From contig CM082585.2 in the NCBI GenBank assembly GCA_040954595.2, positions 1,054,001-1,118,000 on the forward strand: a stretch of DNA of 64,000 nucleotides. The letters run 5' to 3'. This document shows, one piece after another, positions 35,455 to 45,929 of this stretch (its first letter is position 1; every line of letters begins with the position of its first letter). Source of the DNA: Balanoglossus misakiensis. Its lineage: Eukaryota > Hemichordata. The notes beneath the pieces are model-generated. The model did no database searches, was not told the origin of the DNA, and saw nothing but the letters and a program-made list of their open reading frames with translations. The translations under genes and the position numbers were made by a program.

Positions 35455-36253
35455 GTAAGCACACCTTGCTGTATACATGCTCCATAGCTTGTTTGTAAAT
35501 GCTACCTTTTCCCATCAAATAGTGAAGTCACCCTTTTAAAATTATGGTGGTTGCAAGCCACAACTGGTTATCATGAAGAGTTGGACACCACTAATAATCA
35601 TTTTAATATTTTCCAATTGGTAACCTTTATGTACCACTATCCTCAACAATTTCAGTCAACAAGATTCATATTGCGCTGTATAGCAAGGCCAAACAAATAT
35701 GACTGATTGATAGGGATTTTTCTGAAAATGTGACAAAATCAACAAATAAACAATAATCAGTCACCAATCATGCATTATGTGTTATTCGAGGGAACCTGAG
35801 CGGGTCCCATAAACCTGCCAACCCATGCTAGCCATGACTTTACAAATGTTTCCGTCATACTATGCAGAAAATTCTGGCTGCCTTAAATAGGTTTTTCACT
35901 TTGCGCTAGGTGTCAAATCTCATTGCATTTTGGGCGGAAAGTCCATAACCAACTGTAGTAAGAGATAGAAGAAATGATATGTTTACTGTATTTCATGACT
36001 TCCTTCGGTCAAACATTTCTGTCTCGGTAGTTAGCATATTAAACTTTTTTTCACTTTTGCTATTTTTTCTGTTAAAAAGTTCAAGAATGACCCATCATCA
36101 TTTTAGCTTATGAACTCCCATTTCTTTAACATGGCAAAAATCGGCCATCTTGAAATTATCGACCGTATGAGATTTTCATCACTCATTTAGGGTAGCTTAA
36201 AACGTGTTTAAAGTAGGGAGAATTGTATAGGCAAGACTTGGGCTGTAAATTTG
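35455..36253. other. Intron-like part of the duplicated block
   Basis: It matches 42186-42600 in pieces. A segment near 35580-35810 is missing from copy 2. No further exon seen. Confidence 0.55.
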
Positions 36254-36929
36254 ATGAAATAGCTACATGACTATTGTTCACAAGCAGCTGACTGTACTGT
36301 AAGACTGGAAGTGTTGTGTACATATTTTACATATTCAATATTTGTAATTAGACCATGTCATGTATATCTTGGGGATTGCTCGATCACAATGTCTCTGCTG
36401 GTACAATGTCCTTTTAACATGTTCAGTAATATGGTAGTAATTGTAAGTTTGTGTGCGGCATTTGTAAATTATTTACAATTTATAAATTATTTTTTAAGTT
36501 TCTTCATTCTCAAATTGCTTGCCTAACGTACTGCATTAACATTTAAATTTTGGTATGATTTTGAGTAGACTTTTTGTTTCAAAATTATTTTTGACACTTT
36601 TGGGTGATATGATTTTACATGGAAAATCTGATTTCCCTGTAATTCGGTTGACAGGATTTTCATCATATCTCTAAATCATGAAGTACATGTATCAGACTTG
36701 CATCAGGCCCCCAAAATTCTAGTCGCCTTTGGCAAGTAATATTAGCCATTGATCTGGGAAAGTTACAAAAATGTGTTGTCCAAGGACGTTGAAGGTACAT
36801 GTGGTTTTTACACTTGCTGCATGTTTATAATTTGCAATGGAAATAGACACTCAGTGCCAGCCCACTATCCCGTCTCTTTATTGCTGACTTGTATGTATGT
36901 ACGTATGTACGCATTTTATCAGAATTATT
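36254..36929. other. Conserved noncoding part of the duplicated block
   Basis: It aligns well with 43177-43747 (GATGAAATAGCTACATG, AGACCATGTCATGTATATC, TTGACAGGATTTTCA). A TATG/TACG microsatellite lies at about 36893-36912. No supported gene. Confidence 0.6.
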
Positions 36930-37448
36930 AGGTCCCATTTGGTATATGTATTTATACCATGGTACCTTACGGGATCAGTTGCACCTGTATGTATGGATGT
37001 TTGTATGTCCATCAACATCAAACATTTGGAAACTACTGGCATTTCACCTTGATATTTAATGTGCAGACAGGGCAGTAGATGGGAGTTTGTCTAAGTGAAG
37101 TTGTCATTGCCAATATGCAAATTAGCTGGGAAAGTGTCAAATTCGTCAAAACTTGGGAACTCAACAACTACTGGGCAAATTGCTTTCAAAATTGATAATT
37201 GGTATGCATGTACCTTATGGTATCCTCTCACAATTCTACATGTTGTGAGCTAATAATGTGAATTTTCTATTTTTAAGCATTTTTTTTGTCTCTTTCCACA
37301 TTGTCGGTAAAAACCTACTTTTCTGGAATTGATCAGCTGACTTGTTTGAAATGTATTATGAAGCTTCATAGGTGATCTGAGTTACCAACCATAGTTTTGT
37401 TTAAATTGTTGCCAAAAATTGCGTATTTATAATTTTGGAGCAATTTTT
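36930..37448 (+). repeat. GGTCCC dispersed repeat, copy 1
   Basis: The unit starts with a hairpin (GGTCCCATTTGGTATA, then TATACCATGGTACC). It continues TGTATGTATGGATG, CATCAACATCA, GATATTTAATGTG, GTCATTGCCAATATGC, AAATTAGCTGGGAAAG, GGTATGCATGTACCTTATGG, TTGTGAGCTAATA and AGTTACCAACC. Units are about 500 bp and stand in tandem pairs here. Noncoding; class unknown. Confidence 0.85.
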
Positions 37449-38215
37449 AGGTCCCATTTGGTTTATGTACATATATACGATTGGGACCTTATGGAATCAG
37501 TTGCATTTGTATGTATGAGTGAATGGATGAAAACCGCTGGGCATATCACTTCCATATTTAGTGTGTAGATGCAGGCGGGGCTGTAGATGGGATTTTGTTC
37601 AAATGAAATTGTCATTGCCAAAATATTACCTGTGTAAATGTGAAATTGGTCAAAAGTCAGAAACTTGACAACCACTGGTCAGATTGGTATGTCAATGAAC
37701 CCCATACAGTCCTGTATATTGTGAGCTAATATTATGAATTTTCTAATGTTTATTATTTTTTTTTGTCTTTTTCCACATTATTGGTAAAAAAAAATCTTCA
37801 CTTCTGAAAGCGATAGTCCGACTCCTTCGAAATTTAGTATGAAGCTTCCTATGGGTGGTCCGAGTTACCATATTTTTTGTTCAGATTGTTGTAAAATAGG
37901 CATATTTATAATTTTGAGCAATTTTGCCAATTAAGGTCAGAATGCTTTGCAATTTGGTAGGCAGATTCCCAGGGGTAACCCAAGGAAGATGTCATAAAAA
38001 TGGTTAAAACTGCGTGCTTGTGTTATTGGGGATATTTTTTGCAATCTTTGTCAAAAACTGTTTTCTGTTAAACCGTTCAAACCCTTGTCAGATTGCTTTG
38101 AATTTTGGCAGGAATGTTCCTTGTAGTGATTGAAGTAAGATGGTGTACAATTATAGAGATGTTTGCATATTTGTGTTTTTGCCACTTTTGAACAAATGTG
38201 TTTTTCTTTGAAACT
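37449..38215 (+). repeat. GGTCCC dispersed repeat, copy 2
   Basis: It follows copy 1 head to tail and carries the same landmarks: GGTCCCATTTGG, CCATATTTAGTGTG, GTCATTGCC, AGTATGAAGCTTCC. It ends in a weaker series of TAGGGGTAACCCAA and TTTGCATATTTGTG phrases, which look like internal subrepeats of about 120 bp. Confidence 0.78.
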
Positions 38216-38272
38216 GCTTTTTTGATGGCTTTGAAATATGGTAGGAATATTCCTAGGGGTAACCCAATTTTT

Positions 38273-39460
38273 AGCTCACCTGAAAATCACGTGAGCTTAT
38301 AGTTTAGCGATGTCTGTGTATGTGTGTGTCTGTCTGTATACCCGATATCTCAAGAACCGCTGAACCGATTTCAACCAAATTTAGTACACAGGTTCAGATA
38401 TCATATGGCAAGAACTGAAAAGGTTTTGGTGGGTGTGGCTTTGATATTAATGAAGTTATTAAAGTTTTAATTTTTCTATTACATGGTTGTCTATGAGAGC
38501 TTTCGTTAATGCTGCATATATGACCAGTGGAAACGATAGTTTGAAGAGATCGACTGTTTGAGGGCGCTGTGAAATGAGACATTCCTGGCGATATTGCCGT
38601 GGTTCTGTCCATGCTCAGACGCTGTACCCGTCGTTACGAATAACTTCCCTACGTGAATCCACAAGGAAGCTAACGTTGTTTAGTTGCTTCATAGAGCGTA
38701 AATTGTTAATCTACAGGACCGTCAGACGAATACTCTTTTCAAATGAAGTTTGAAACCACTTACGAGTAAGTTAGTGGAGACAATATGGCGGATAGTTGGC
38801 GTGCAGCCGAATCCGCGTTATGACTATGACGTGACCCATTCATCAAGACAAACCGTAAATGATTCACGCATATTGTGGTCCTCACGCAGTCAATCTCAAA
38901 ATGTCACCAGGCTTTCTATTTGTCTATTGTTCAGAGAAAAATAACATGGCGGTTGATCACACTCAACAGTAAAATCCGTTTTGTGTGTTTATAGACAGTC
39001 TGTTATCGCCAATACTATATAGCGATTGCTAGATGGCCTACCCAATATGTGATCGAGCGAGAATGATAACATTGAATGTCTGTTCAGATCTCATTCCGTA
39101 CGTCATACGTCAACATTTCGATTTCGATTTAATCCATTCATAAAGAATTTAGAGAAAGTCGTCTTGAATTGTGACCCCGACTATCAATTAGTTTACGATG
39201 ATTTTTTGGCGACGGAATACACGAGATGCCATTGCATAACTACGTCAGCTGGACTTCCAAGGTTACCATTTTGTGTGTATGGAATCTTATCACAGAGCCT
39301 ACGTACTTTGACAATATGCCATGCTATATCAATGACGCCCCAGAAAATTTGTCAAAAAATGAATTTGTCTTCTCATGGTGGTGCAATATATTTTAATGTC
39401 TATTTTGAGGTTGATTTTGGTTTTTGGCTAACATGTATATAAATGTCAGCTTATAGCATA
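38273..39460. repeat. Possible inserted element beginning TAGCTCACCTG
   Basis: The sequence changes character at TTAGCTCACCTG, whose AGCTCAC pairs with GTGAGCT 11 bases on. It is followed by GTGTGTCTGTCTG and AGAACCGCTGAACCGATT, a phrase typical of dispersed repeats in marine animal genomes. It reverts at about 39460 to GGTCCC-type repeat. The longest open frame inside (39164-39442, 92 codons) matches nothing I know. Ends and class uncertain. Confidence 0.4.
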
Positions 39461-40200
39461 AGTTGGTGTCCGTCGGCTATGTATGTCTGTATGTGTGCCT
39501 CATACAGAATTATGTATTTTGTGAATGGATCAGTTTCGTCTTAATGTATTGATGTATGTATGTGTATGTCCATCAACATCAAAAACTTGAAACTACTGAT
39601 ATTTAGTGTGTACATAGAAATTGTTATTGCGAAAAAATGCATACTGGTATTAACTGGAAAAATGTTCAAATAGTCAAAATTGAAAAACTTAATAACAGCG
39701 GATCAGATTAAGTTAAAAATTGGCGTGCATTGGTGTGCAAGTACTTTGGGAAGACCTCGTATGATTTTGTTCAGGTGGAGTCAGTATCTGGCGTTTCCTA
39801 TTTTTTATGAATTTTTTGGGGAATTTTCTGCAGTTTTGTTAAAAAAAATTTTTCTCTGAAATTACATGTCCAATTGATTGGAAACTTGGTATGGAGGTTC
39901 ATAGGGCTTACCTGAATCACATTTGTGCAAACGGTGGTGAAATTTGCAAAAATGCATTTTTGGGCAATATTTCCTGTTTTTGCCAAAAAATCCAATCCTG
40001 TGAAATGTAGGTGCAATTGTTTTGATACTTTGTATTTGGGTTTCTAGGGGTGATCTCAGTCAGATATGATCAAATTGTAATGAAATTTGCATAATTGTAT
40101 TTTTTGGGAATTTCTGCAGGGTTTGGCCAAATAGTCTTCGGTAATACCACAAGTCCAATTGGTTGGAAACTTTGAATGGGAATTCATATATGTGATATCA
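39461..40200 (+). repeat. Diverged GGTCCC-type repeat
   Basis: It contains GTCCATCAACATCAAAAAC, GATATTTAGTGTG, AAATTGAAAAACTT and a series of TTGGAAACTT...GGTTTCTAGGGGTG phrases about 130 bp apart. It is clearly related to the 37-38 kb copies but old. Confidence 0.6.
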
Positions 40201-40785
40201 GTCAGATTTGTCTGAATTTCCTGTTGTTTGCCAAAATGTCTTCCTTATTGAAACTTGTTAAAGAGGTTCTTAGGCATGAACAGAAATCAGATTTGTTGAA
40301 ATCTGGTGAAATATTCATACTTTTTGGTATATTTCTTGCCATTTTTGATCAAAGAGTTTTAGAATTCCATAGACTTATTATTTTTATGCAGTTCAGGATG
40401 GGGTACATGACTCATAACCCCTTACAAAAATTGACAAGGCAACAATTCCACAAACATGTTTACATTTCACAATGGTGCAACACACAACCCTTACACCATA
40501 TACACTATAAACCAAAATGGTTTAAAACTGGTTTTTCTAATCTTGTTATTCTGTCAACCAATCACAGTACTGCACGCGAGCATATTCAGTTAATATCTGG
40601 TTCCTGATTGCTTTGGAAGTTAGTTAACAATTTCATAACACATGTACATGTATGTGCAACTTTGATTAAATTCTGGTTGTCAATATTTAGGTAGTTTGTT
40701 GTAAGTTTCTTTGTTTTTGGATAGCAAATCTTTTTAACCAATTGCTCAGTTTCTTTGAAAGTTACTGTTAACAAGGAGAGTTAGT
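40201..40785. other. Low-copy DNA, no gene recognised
   Basis: A plus-strand open frame of 143 codons (40176-40607) spans repeat and low-copy sequence. It has no motif and AT-driven composition, so it is not called. Confidence 0.5.
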
Positions 40786-40818
40786 ACACCCAACTTAGAC
40801 TTTTACACCCAACTTAGA
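40786..40818. repeat. Two 17-bp direct repeats at a duplication edge
   Basis: TACACCCAACTTAGA occurs twice in a row with a TTT spacer, exactly before the second copy of the duplicated block. Confidence 0.7.
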
Positions 40819-40863
40819 GCTACTATGACTGGTTACTAACTTCTATATCTATTTGATTCACAG

Positions 40864-40938
40864 ATGCTGCCTGAAATTGTCTGCATTTCAACTCGGGATT
40901 CTCTTCCTCGTCTGGGGCGAGTTTAAGACCGCTCAATG
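40864..40938 (+). CDS. Small exon A, copy 2 (75 bp)
   Basis: Acceptor ATTTGATTCACAG and donor GTAAGCATG, as in copy 1. The open frame is CCLKLSAFQLGILFLVWGEF, then KTAQ. Against copy 1 it has silent changes in Cys, Leu, Ala and Leu codons and one Arg-to-Trp change. The frame and phase match copy 1. Confidence 0.5.
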
Positions 40939-41386
40939 GTAAGCATGACTTGCTGTATATTTGCTTTTATCGGGCGTGGCACAACCGAAACAATAGGAAA
41001 CAATGTATGTCTACGAACTAATTTACACCTTCCAGTTATCAATACTTTTTTCCTTCGAATTCTAGCCTCGATTGCCTGTGATATGATCGTGATGACATGA
41101 ATTAAATGGTCAAGTTCAAATCTTCATGTGAAGCATAAATTAAATTTGGATGCATTTCCTTAACCATATAGCTAGAAATTACTCCCATACCAATACACGG
41201 GGAGATACCGTAATTTTGGCTGAAAGTGTGCTAGTCCAACACTATGCTTCATCAAACTGGCTAAGAGATCTATTATTATATATAGACACATGAAGGAAAG
41301 TAATGTTGTTTATAGTGAAATAAAACAATACCTTAGGCCACAAAGAAAAATATAGATCACGACACAAACAGGCTGGAGTTTTTTTC

Positions 41387-42000
41387 AAAAATGTGTGCAT
41401 AAGATCATATTGGCCCATGGTAATCAAAGCCAAAGCAGCCCAGTTCCAAATTCGAAACTCAGCTCAGTACCAGAAACTTGCTCAAAGCTACCAAATGCAC
41501 AGAAAGTTTTGAGAATCTAGATGAAAAATCACCAAGCGACTAGTGCGCTTGTCTATGTTCAATGTGTCTTCCCTGGTAACAACATGTACTTCTGCCACCA
41601 TGCCATGAGATATACTGACAGCCACGTTTGAAACATTTTAGTATACTGATATTCAAAGTTTAAATGTAAAGGCTTACTTTTCTATAGTAAAATAAATGTT
41701 TTATAATTGCCAACAATTTACATTCTTGCGCTAATCAGTTGTATGAAAAGTGAGGTGGATCAAATGTAAGTTTCATTTTCACAACAAACATTAAGAAATC
41801 ATTGTACAGTGTTACGTAGATGTCAAAGTGTGTGTACACCTGTCGTTTACAGATATGATGTCAGTTTCACTTGTCACCTAACTGCCATGTTTGTGGTATA
41901 CCCATGTGGACCACTTTACTGCAGTACTGATGTAAATGTTTCAAGATCGCTGTTACAGATTTCTCTGATTCGTATTCCACGTACATTATCGCAGCACAGT
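41387..42000. other. Extra segment in duplication copy 2
   Basis: About 610 bp lies between GGCTGGA(G) and CTGACCCTATATTATACC, which are nearly adjacent in copy 1 (35255-35275). It has no terminal repeats or obvious target duplication, so deletion in copy 1 is as likely as insertion in copy 2. Confidence 0.6.
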
Positions 42001-42112
42001 CTGACCCTATATTATACCATGTTTTGCATATTTTCACTAATTAGTATGGCCCAAATAATTCTAAAGCAAGGTTGATTGGTTACTAATTGATAAGCATATA
42101 TTTGATTCACAG

Positions 42113-42185
42113 TCTTAAACACAGCATTTCAACGTATGCCGGAGGAGGAAGAGAATACCTAGGCCTGATCCAAGACCGCTTTCCG
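42113..42185 (+). CDS. Small exon B, copy 2 (73 bp)
   Basis: Identical in all 73 bases to 35382-35454, with acceptor TTTGATTCACAG and donor GTAAGCACA. Exon A copy 2 ends in the phase needed to join it in frame. The intron upstream differs from copy 1 by several substitutions and a 2-bp indel within 30 bp of the acceptor. Confidence 0.5.
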
Positions 42186-42614
42186 GTAAGCACAACTTGC
42201 TGTATACATGCTCCATAGCTTGTTTGTAAAGGCTACCTTTTCCCATCAAATAGTGAAGTCGCCCTTTCAAAATTATGGTGGTGGTAAGCCACAACTGGTT
42301 ATCATGGAGAGCCCCATATAAACTTACCAGCCCACGCTAGCCATGACTTTACAAATGTTTCCGTCATACTATGCAGAAAATTCTGGCTGCCTTAAATAGG
42401 TTTTCACTTTGCGCTAGGGGGTCAAATCACATTGCATTCTGGGCGAAAAGTCTACAACCCACTGTAGTAAGAGGTGGAAGAAATGATACATTTTGTGTAT
42501 TTCATGCTTTGGTCAAACATGTCTGTCTCCGTAGTTAGCATATTAAACTCATTAAATGTTTTTCACATTTTGTTATTTTGTCTGTTATGACCCATTATCA
42601 CTTTAGCTTTAGCT

Positions 42615-43165
42615 TAGGCTCCATTCACAAACACCTCTGGATGGGGGGGGGGGGGGAATTCAATTTTTTACTGCTAATTTTCACATGCCCCCCCCCTGTA
42701 CACAACCCGAAATATTTTCAAATCCCCCACCCCCTTCTGAACTGCCAAAATTTTAAAATCCCCCCCCCGCCCATTTTCTTTCACAGAGCAAAACACATCA
42801 CTTATCTATCTTGTAAAAAAGAAAAACAGCGCTCCCATGAAAAGACTTTGAAACTGATGTTTCCCCTCATCAGTGGGTATTAAAACTGAACATGGTTTTT
42901 ATTTTTTAAGTATTTGTATTCTGTGTTGGGAGACATTGTAAACCGGGAATTGAAGGGGGTGGGTGTGGGAAGGGGTGTCCCCCTCCCACGTAAGAAAATT
43001 TTATAAAATACAGAGCTCAAAGCTGCATTTTTATGAACCCGGCAAAAGCAAATTAACTCAACTACCAGTATGTTGGGGAGGATAAATTTAACCGTCGCCG
43101 CTCAAAGTTATCATGGGGTGGGGGCAAGTCCCCTGACATGGGACACTAGATAAACCAGTTAATGA
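42615..43165. other. Replaced segment with G and C homopolymers and a G-quadruplex motif
   Basis: It replaces about 150 bp of copy 1. It contains a G12 run near 42642-42655, several C6-C9 runs at 42690-42775, and at 42955-42975 four G-runs (GGGGG, GGG, GGG, GGGG) with loops of 1-3 bases. The remainder is AT-rich and noncoding. Confidence 0.6.
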
Positions 43166-43748
43166 TTGAAAGGTGTTGATGAAATAGCTACATGCCTATT
43201 GTTAACAAGCAGCTGACTGTACTGAAAGAATGGAAGTGTTGTGTACCTATTTTACATATTCAATATTTGTAATTAGACCATGTCATGTATATCTTGGGGA
43301 TTGCTCGATCGCAATGTCTCTGCTGGTACAATGTCCTTTTAACTTGTACAGTAATATGGTAGTGATTGTAAGTTTGTGTACGGCATTTGTAAGTTATTTT
43401 CAATTTATAATTTTTTTGTAAGTTTCTTCATTCTCAAATTGCTTGCCTAACGTACTGCTTTAAAATTTAAATTTTGGTATGATTTTGAGTAGACTTTTTG
43501 TTTCAAAATTATTTTCGACACTTGACATTTTTGGGTGATATGATTTTACATGGAAAATCTGATTTCCCTGTAATTCGGTTGACAGGATTTTCACAATATC
43601 TCTAAATCATGAAGTACATGTATCAGAATTGCATCAGGCCCCCAAAATTCTAGTCACCCTTGGCAAGTAATATTAGCCATTGTTGTCCAAGGACGTTGAA
43701 GGTACAATTGGTTTTTAAACTTACTATGTAGGCATTTTATCAGAATTA

Positions 43749-44885
43749 TTAGGTCCCATTTGGTGCAGGTATATGTATTTATAGCATGGGACCTTATGGG
43801 ATCAGTTGCACCTGTATATATGGATGTCTGTATGGATGTTTGTCTGTATGTCTATCAATATCAAACACTTGGAAACCACTGGCATGTGACCTTGATATTT
43901 AGTGTGGAGATGCAGGCAGGGCATTAAGTGGGAGTTGTCAAAATGAACTTGTCATTGCCAAAATATGCAAATTAGCTGGGAAAGTGTCAAATTCGTCCAA
44001 ACTCGGGAACTCGACAACTACTGAGCAAATTGCTTTCAAAATTGAAAATTGGTATTCCTGTAAGTTATGTTAACCTCACACAGTTCTATATGTTGTGAGC
44101 TAATGTGAATTTTCGATTTTTTATGTATTTTTTGTCTCTTTCCACATTATCGGTAGAAAATCTGCTTTTCTGGAATTGATCAGCTGACTTATTTGAAATT
44201 TAGTATGAAGCTTCATAGGTGATCTGAGTTATCATAGTTTTGTAAGGTCCCATTTGCTTTACCATGGGACCTTATGATATCGGTGGATGTATGTATGTAT
44301 GTCTGTATGTCCGTCCACATCACAAACTTGAAAACCGCTGGGCATATGACCTCGATATTTGGTGTGTAGATGCAGGCCAGGCTAAAGATTGGAGTTTGTT
44401 CAAATGAAGCTGTCATTGCCAAAAATATGCAAATTAGCTAGGAAAATGTGAAATTGGTCAAAACTCAAACTCAACAACCACTGGTCACATTCATTTGAAA
44501 ATCAGTATGCATGTACCTTATGTCTACCTCAAACAGTCCTGTATGTTTTGAGCTAATATTATCGATTTTTAATTTTTTATGCCAAAAATCTTTTATGCAT
44601 TTTTTGTATTATTCCACATTATTGGTAAAGAAATCATCATTTCTTAAAGTTATAGGCCTCATTCTTTGAATTTTAGTATGAAGCTTCTAATGGTTGTCTG
44701 AGTAACCAAAGTTTTGTTCAAATTGTTGAAAAATTTGCATATTTTAATTTTGAGCAATTTTTGCCACTTTTGGTCATTTTTTTTTCTTTAAAACTGCATG
44801 CCAGATTGATTTGGTAGGCATATTCCTAAGGGTAAACTGAGTAAGATGTTGTAAAAATGTTTTAGTATATATTGTGTTATTGGGG
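43749..44885 (+). repeat. GGTCCC dispersed repeats, tandem pair in duplication copy 2
   Basis: Two head-to-tail units start at about 43751 and 44244 and correspond to those at 36931 and 37449. The second ends in a G-rich tract (about 44885-44902) where the match to copy 1 stops. Confidence 0.8.
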
Positions 44886-45287
44886 AAGGGGGGGGGGGGG
44901 GTTACTCAAACATTTATAACACCCAGCAACTTTTGGTACTGGCAGGGTTTGTCCTCCAATGATTTCAACATACTGCTAGGAATACAACCTCTCCTCAACT
45001 TTATAAATATAGGGCATGACATTGCAGGTTTTTTGAGAACACTGTTTAAAATAACCCTCATCAAGCCTGTTAACTTATTTAGACAGACTATTATCCAGAA
45101 TGAAACGAAACATGGATGCAATAAAAAGATCTTGTGCAATAAAAACCAAGTTGATCATAACAATTATTTGCTAAGTACAACATGTACATCACTAATAGAA
45201 GTTATGGCTATAAGCATAAACCTGTTTGTTTTGCTATCTTCACTATTCATATTATCTGACTATATTAATACATTTGCAAGCATACTG
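44886..45287. other. G-rich tract then low-copy DNA
   Basis: A G run of about 15 near 44887-44901 starts this piece. A 141-codon plus-strand frame crosses it without any recognised motif and is not called. Confidence 0.45.
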
Positions 45288-45332
45288 TTTCAGACATAGC
45301 GAATTTGATAAACATCTACAAATATATTTTTA
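45288..45332 (+). repeat. Left arm of a distant inverted repeat
   Basis: TTTCAGACATAGCGAATTTG and the following 25 bp return as the reverse complement at 47609-47653 with about three differences. The pair brackets 2.28 kb that contains the 239-bp array and an inverted GGTCCC copy. Confidence 0.75.
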
Positions 45333-45929
45333 CCTGTTGAAGTTATCAAAATCCAGACACTTGACAAAAGGACATTTTTCATCCCCTCTATAGATTGATA
45401 GTCTAACATAGCAGGCAATCTGTTTTTAACAACTGCAGAAGCCTTCATAAAAAGTTGTTGGCCAGAATGAAAGCTTAGGGGGACGTAGGATTTCCTACTT
45501 TTTAGGTTATTTTTTCTATGGCCCCAAAAAGCTATGACAAAAAATTGATGACCCCCTTGGAATTTATAATTCCCCCCCCCCTATCATACCCTGTCCATAT
45601 TCTTATAAATGTCAATAAATGCCATACAGTCCTGTATGTTTTGTTTTGAGCTAATATTATGAATTTTCTATTTTTATTGTTTTGTCTTTTACTGCATTAT
45701 TGGTAAAGAAAAATCTTCCTTTCTGAAAGCCATAGTTTTTGTTCAAATTGCAAATTGTTGTGAAATTGGTATATTTATAATTTTGAGCAATTTTGTAATT
45801 TTTGCTCAGAATGCAGATTCCTAGGGGGGTAACCCAAGTAAGGTGTTGTAAAAGAATTGTTTAAAAATAGCGTCAAGGACACTGTGGTCCCATTTGAGGA
45901 CATAGCACATAGCAACATAGCAATGGATG
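45333..45929. other. Decayed GGTCCC-type repeat and low-copy DNA
   Basis: From about 45600 it carries CCATACAGTCCTGTATG, GAGCTAATATTATGAATTTT and TAGGGGGGTAACCCAAGT, as in the GGTCCC family. Near 45875-45895, AGCGTCAAGGACACTGTGG returns inverted at about 53315-53340. Confidence 0.55.

Larger units (their letters stand above)
34330..38215 (+). repeat. Segmental duplication, copy 1
   Basis: This block recurs in the same order and direction from 40819. Matching landmarks are the exons at 34380 and 35382, GAAACAATAGGAA, CTTTACAAATGTTTCCGTC, GATGAAATAGCTACATG, the ATATGATTTTACATGG stretch, the paired GGTCCC repeats, and TGTTCCTTGTAGTGATT at the end. Differences are mostly scattered substitutions. 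Copy 1 alone carries the TTAA foldback element (34693-35047) and about 240 bp near 35580-35810. Confidence 0.85.
40819..44885 (+). repeat. Segmental duplication, copy 2
   Basis: Same order as 34330 onward: exon A copy 2, exon B copy 2, the conserved noncoding part and two GGTCCC repeats. It differs by three changes: no TTAA element, an extra 41387-42000, and replaced sequence at 42615-43165. The last matching piece (TTGTCAGATTGCTTTGAA onward) reappears at 47654-47785 after about 2.8 kb of inserted or inverted DNA. Confidence 0.85.

Noticed and set aside
40176-40607. 143-codon plus-strand open frame
   Set aside because: Its first part is old GGTCCC-type repeat and the remainder shows no domain or splice boundary.
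42578-42883. 101-codon plus-strand frame with Pro-rich stretches
   Set aside because: The prolines come from C homopolymers and there are no splice sites or homology.
44874-45299. 141-codon plus-strand open frame
   Set aside because: It begins in a G homopolymer, crosses a repeat boundary, has AT-driven composition and no recognised motif.
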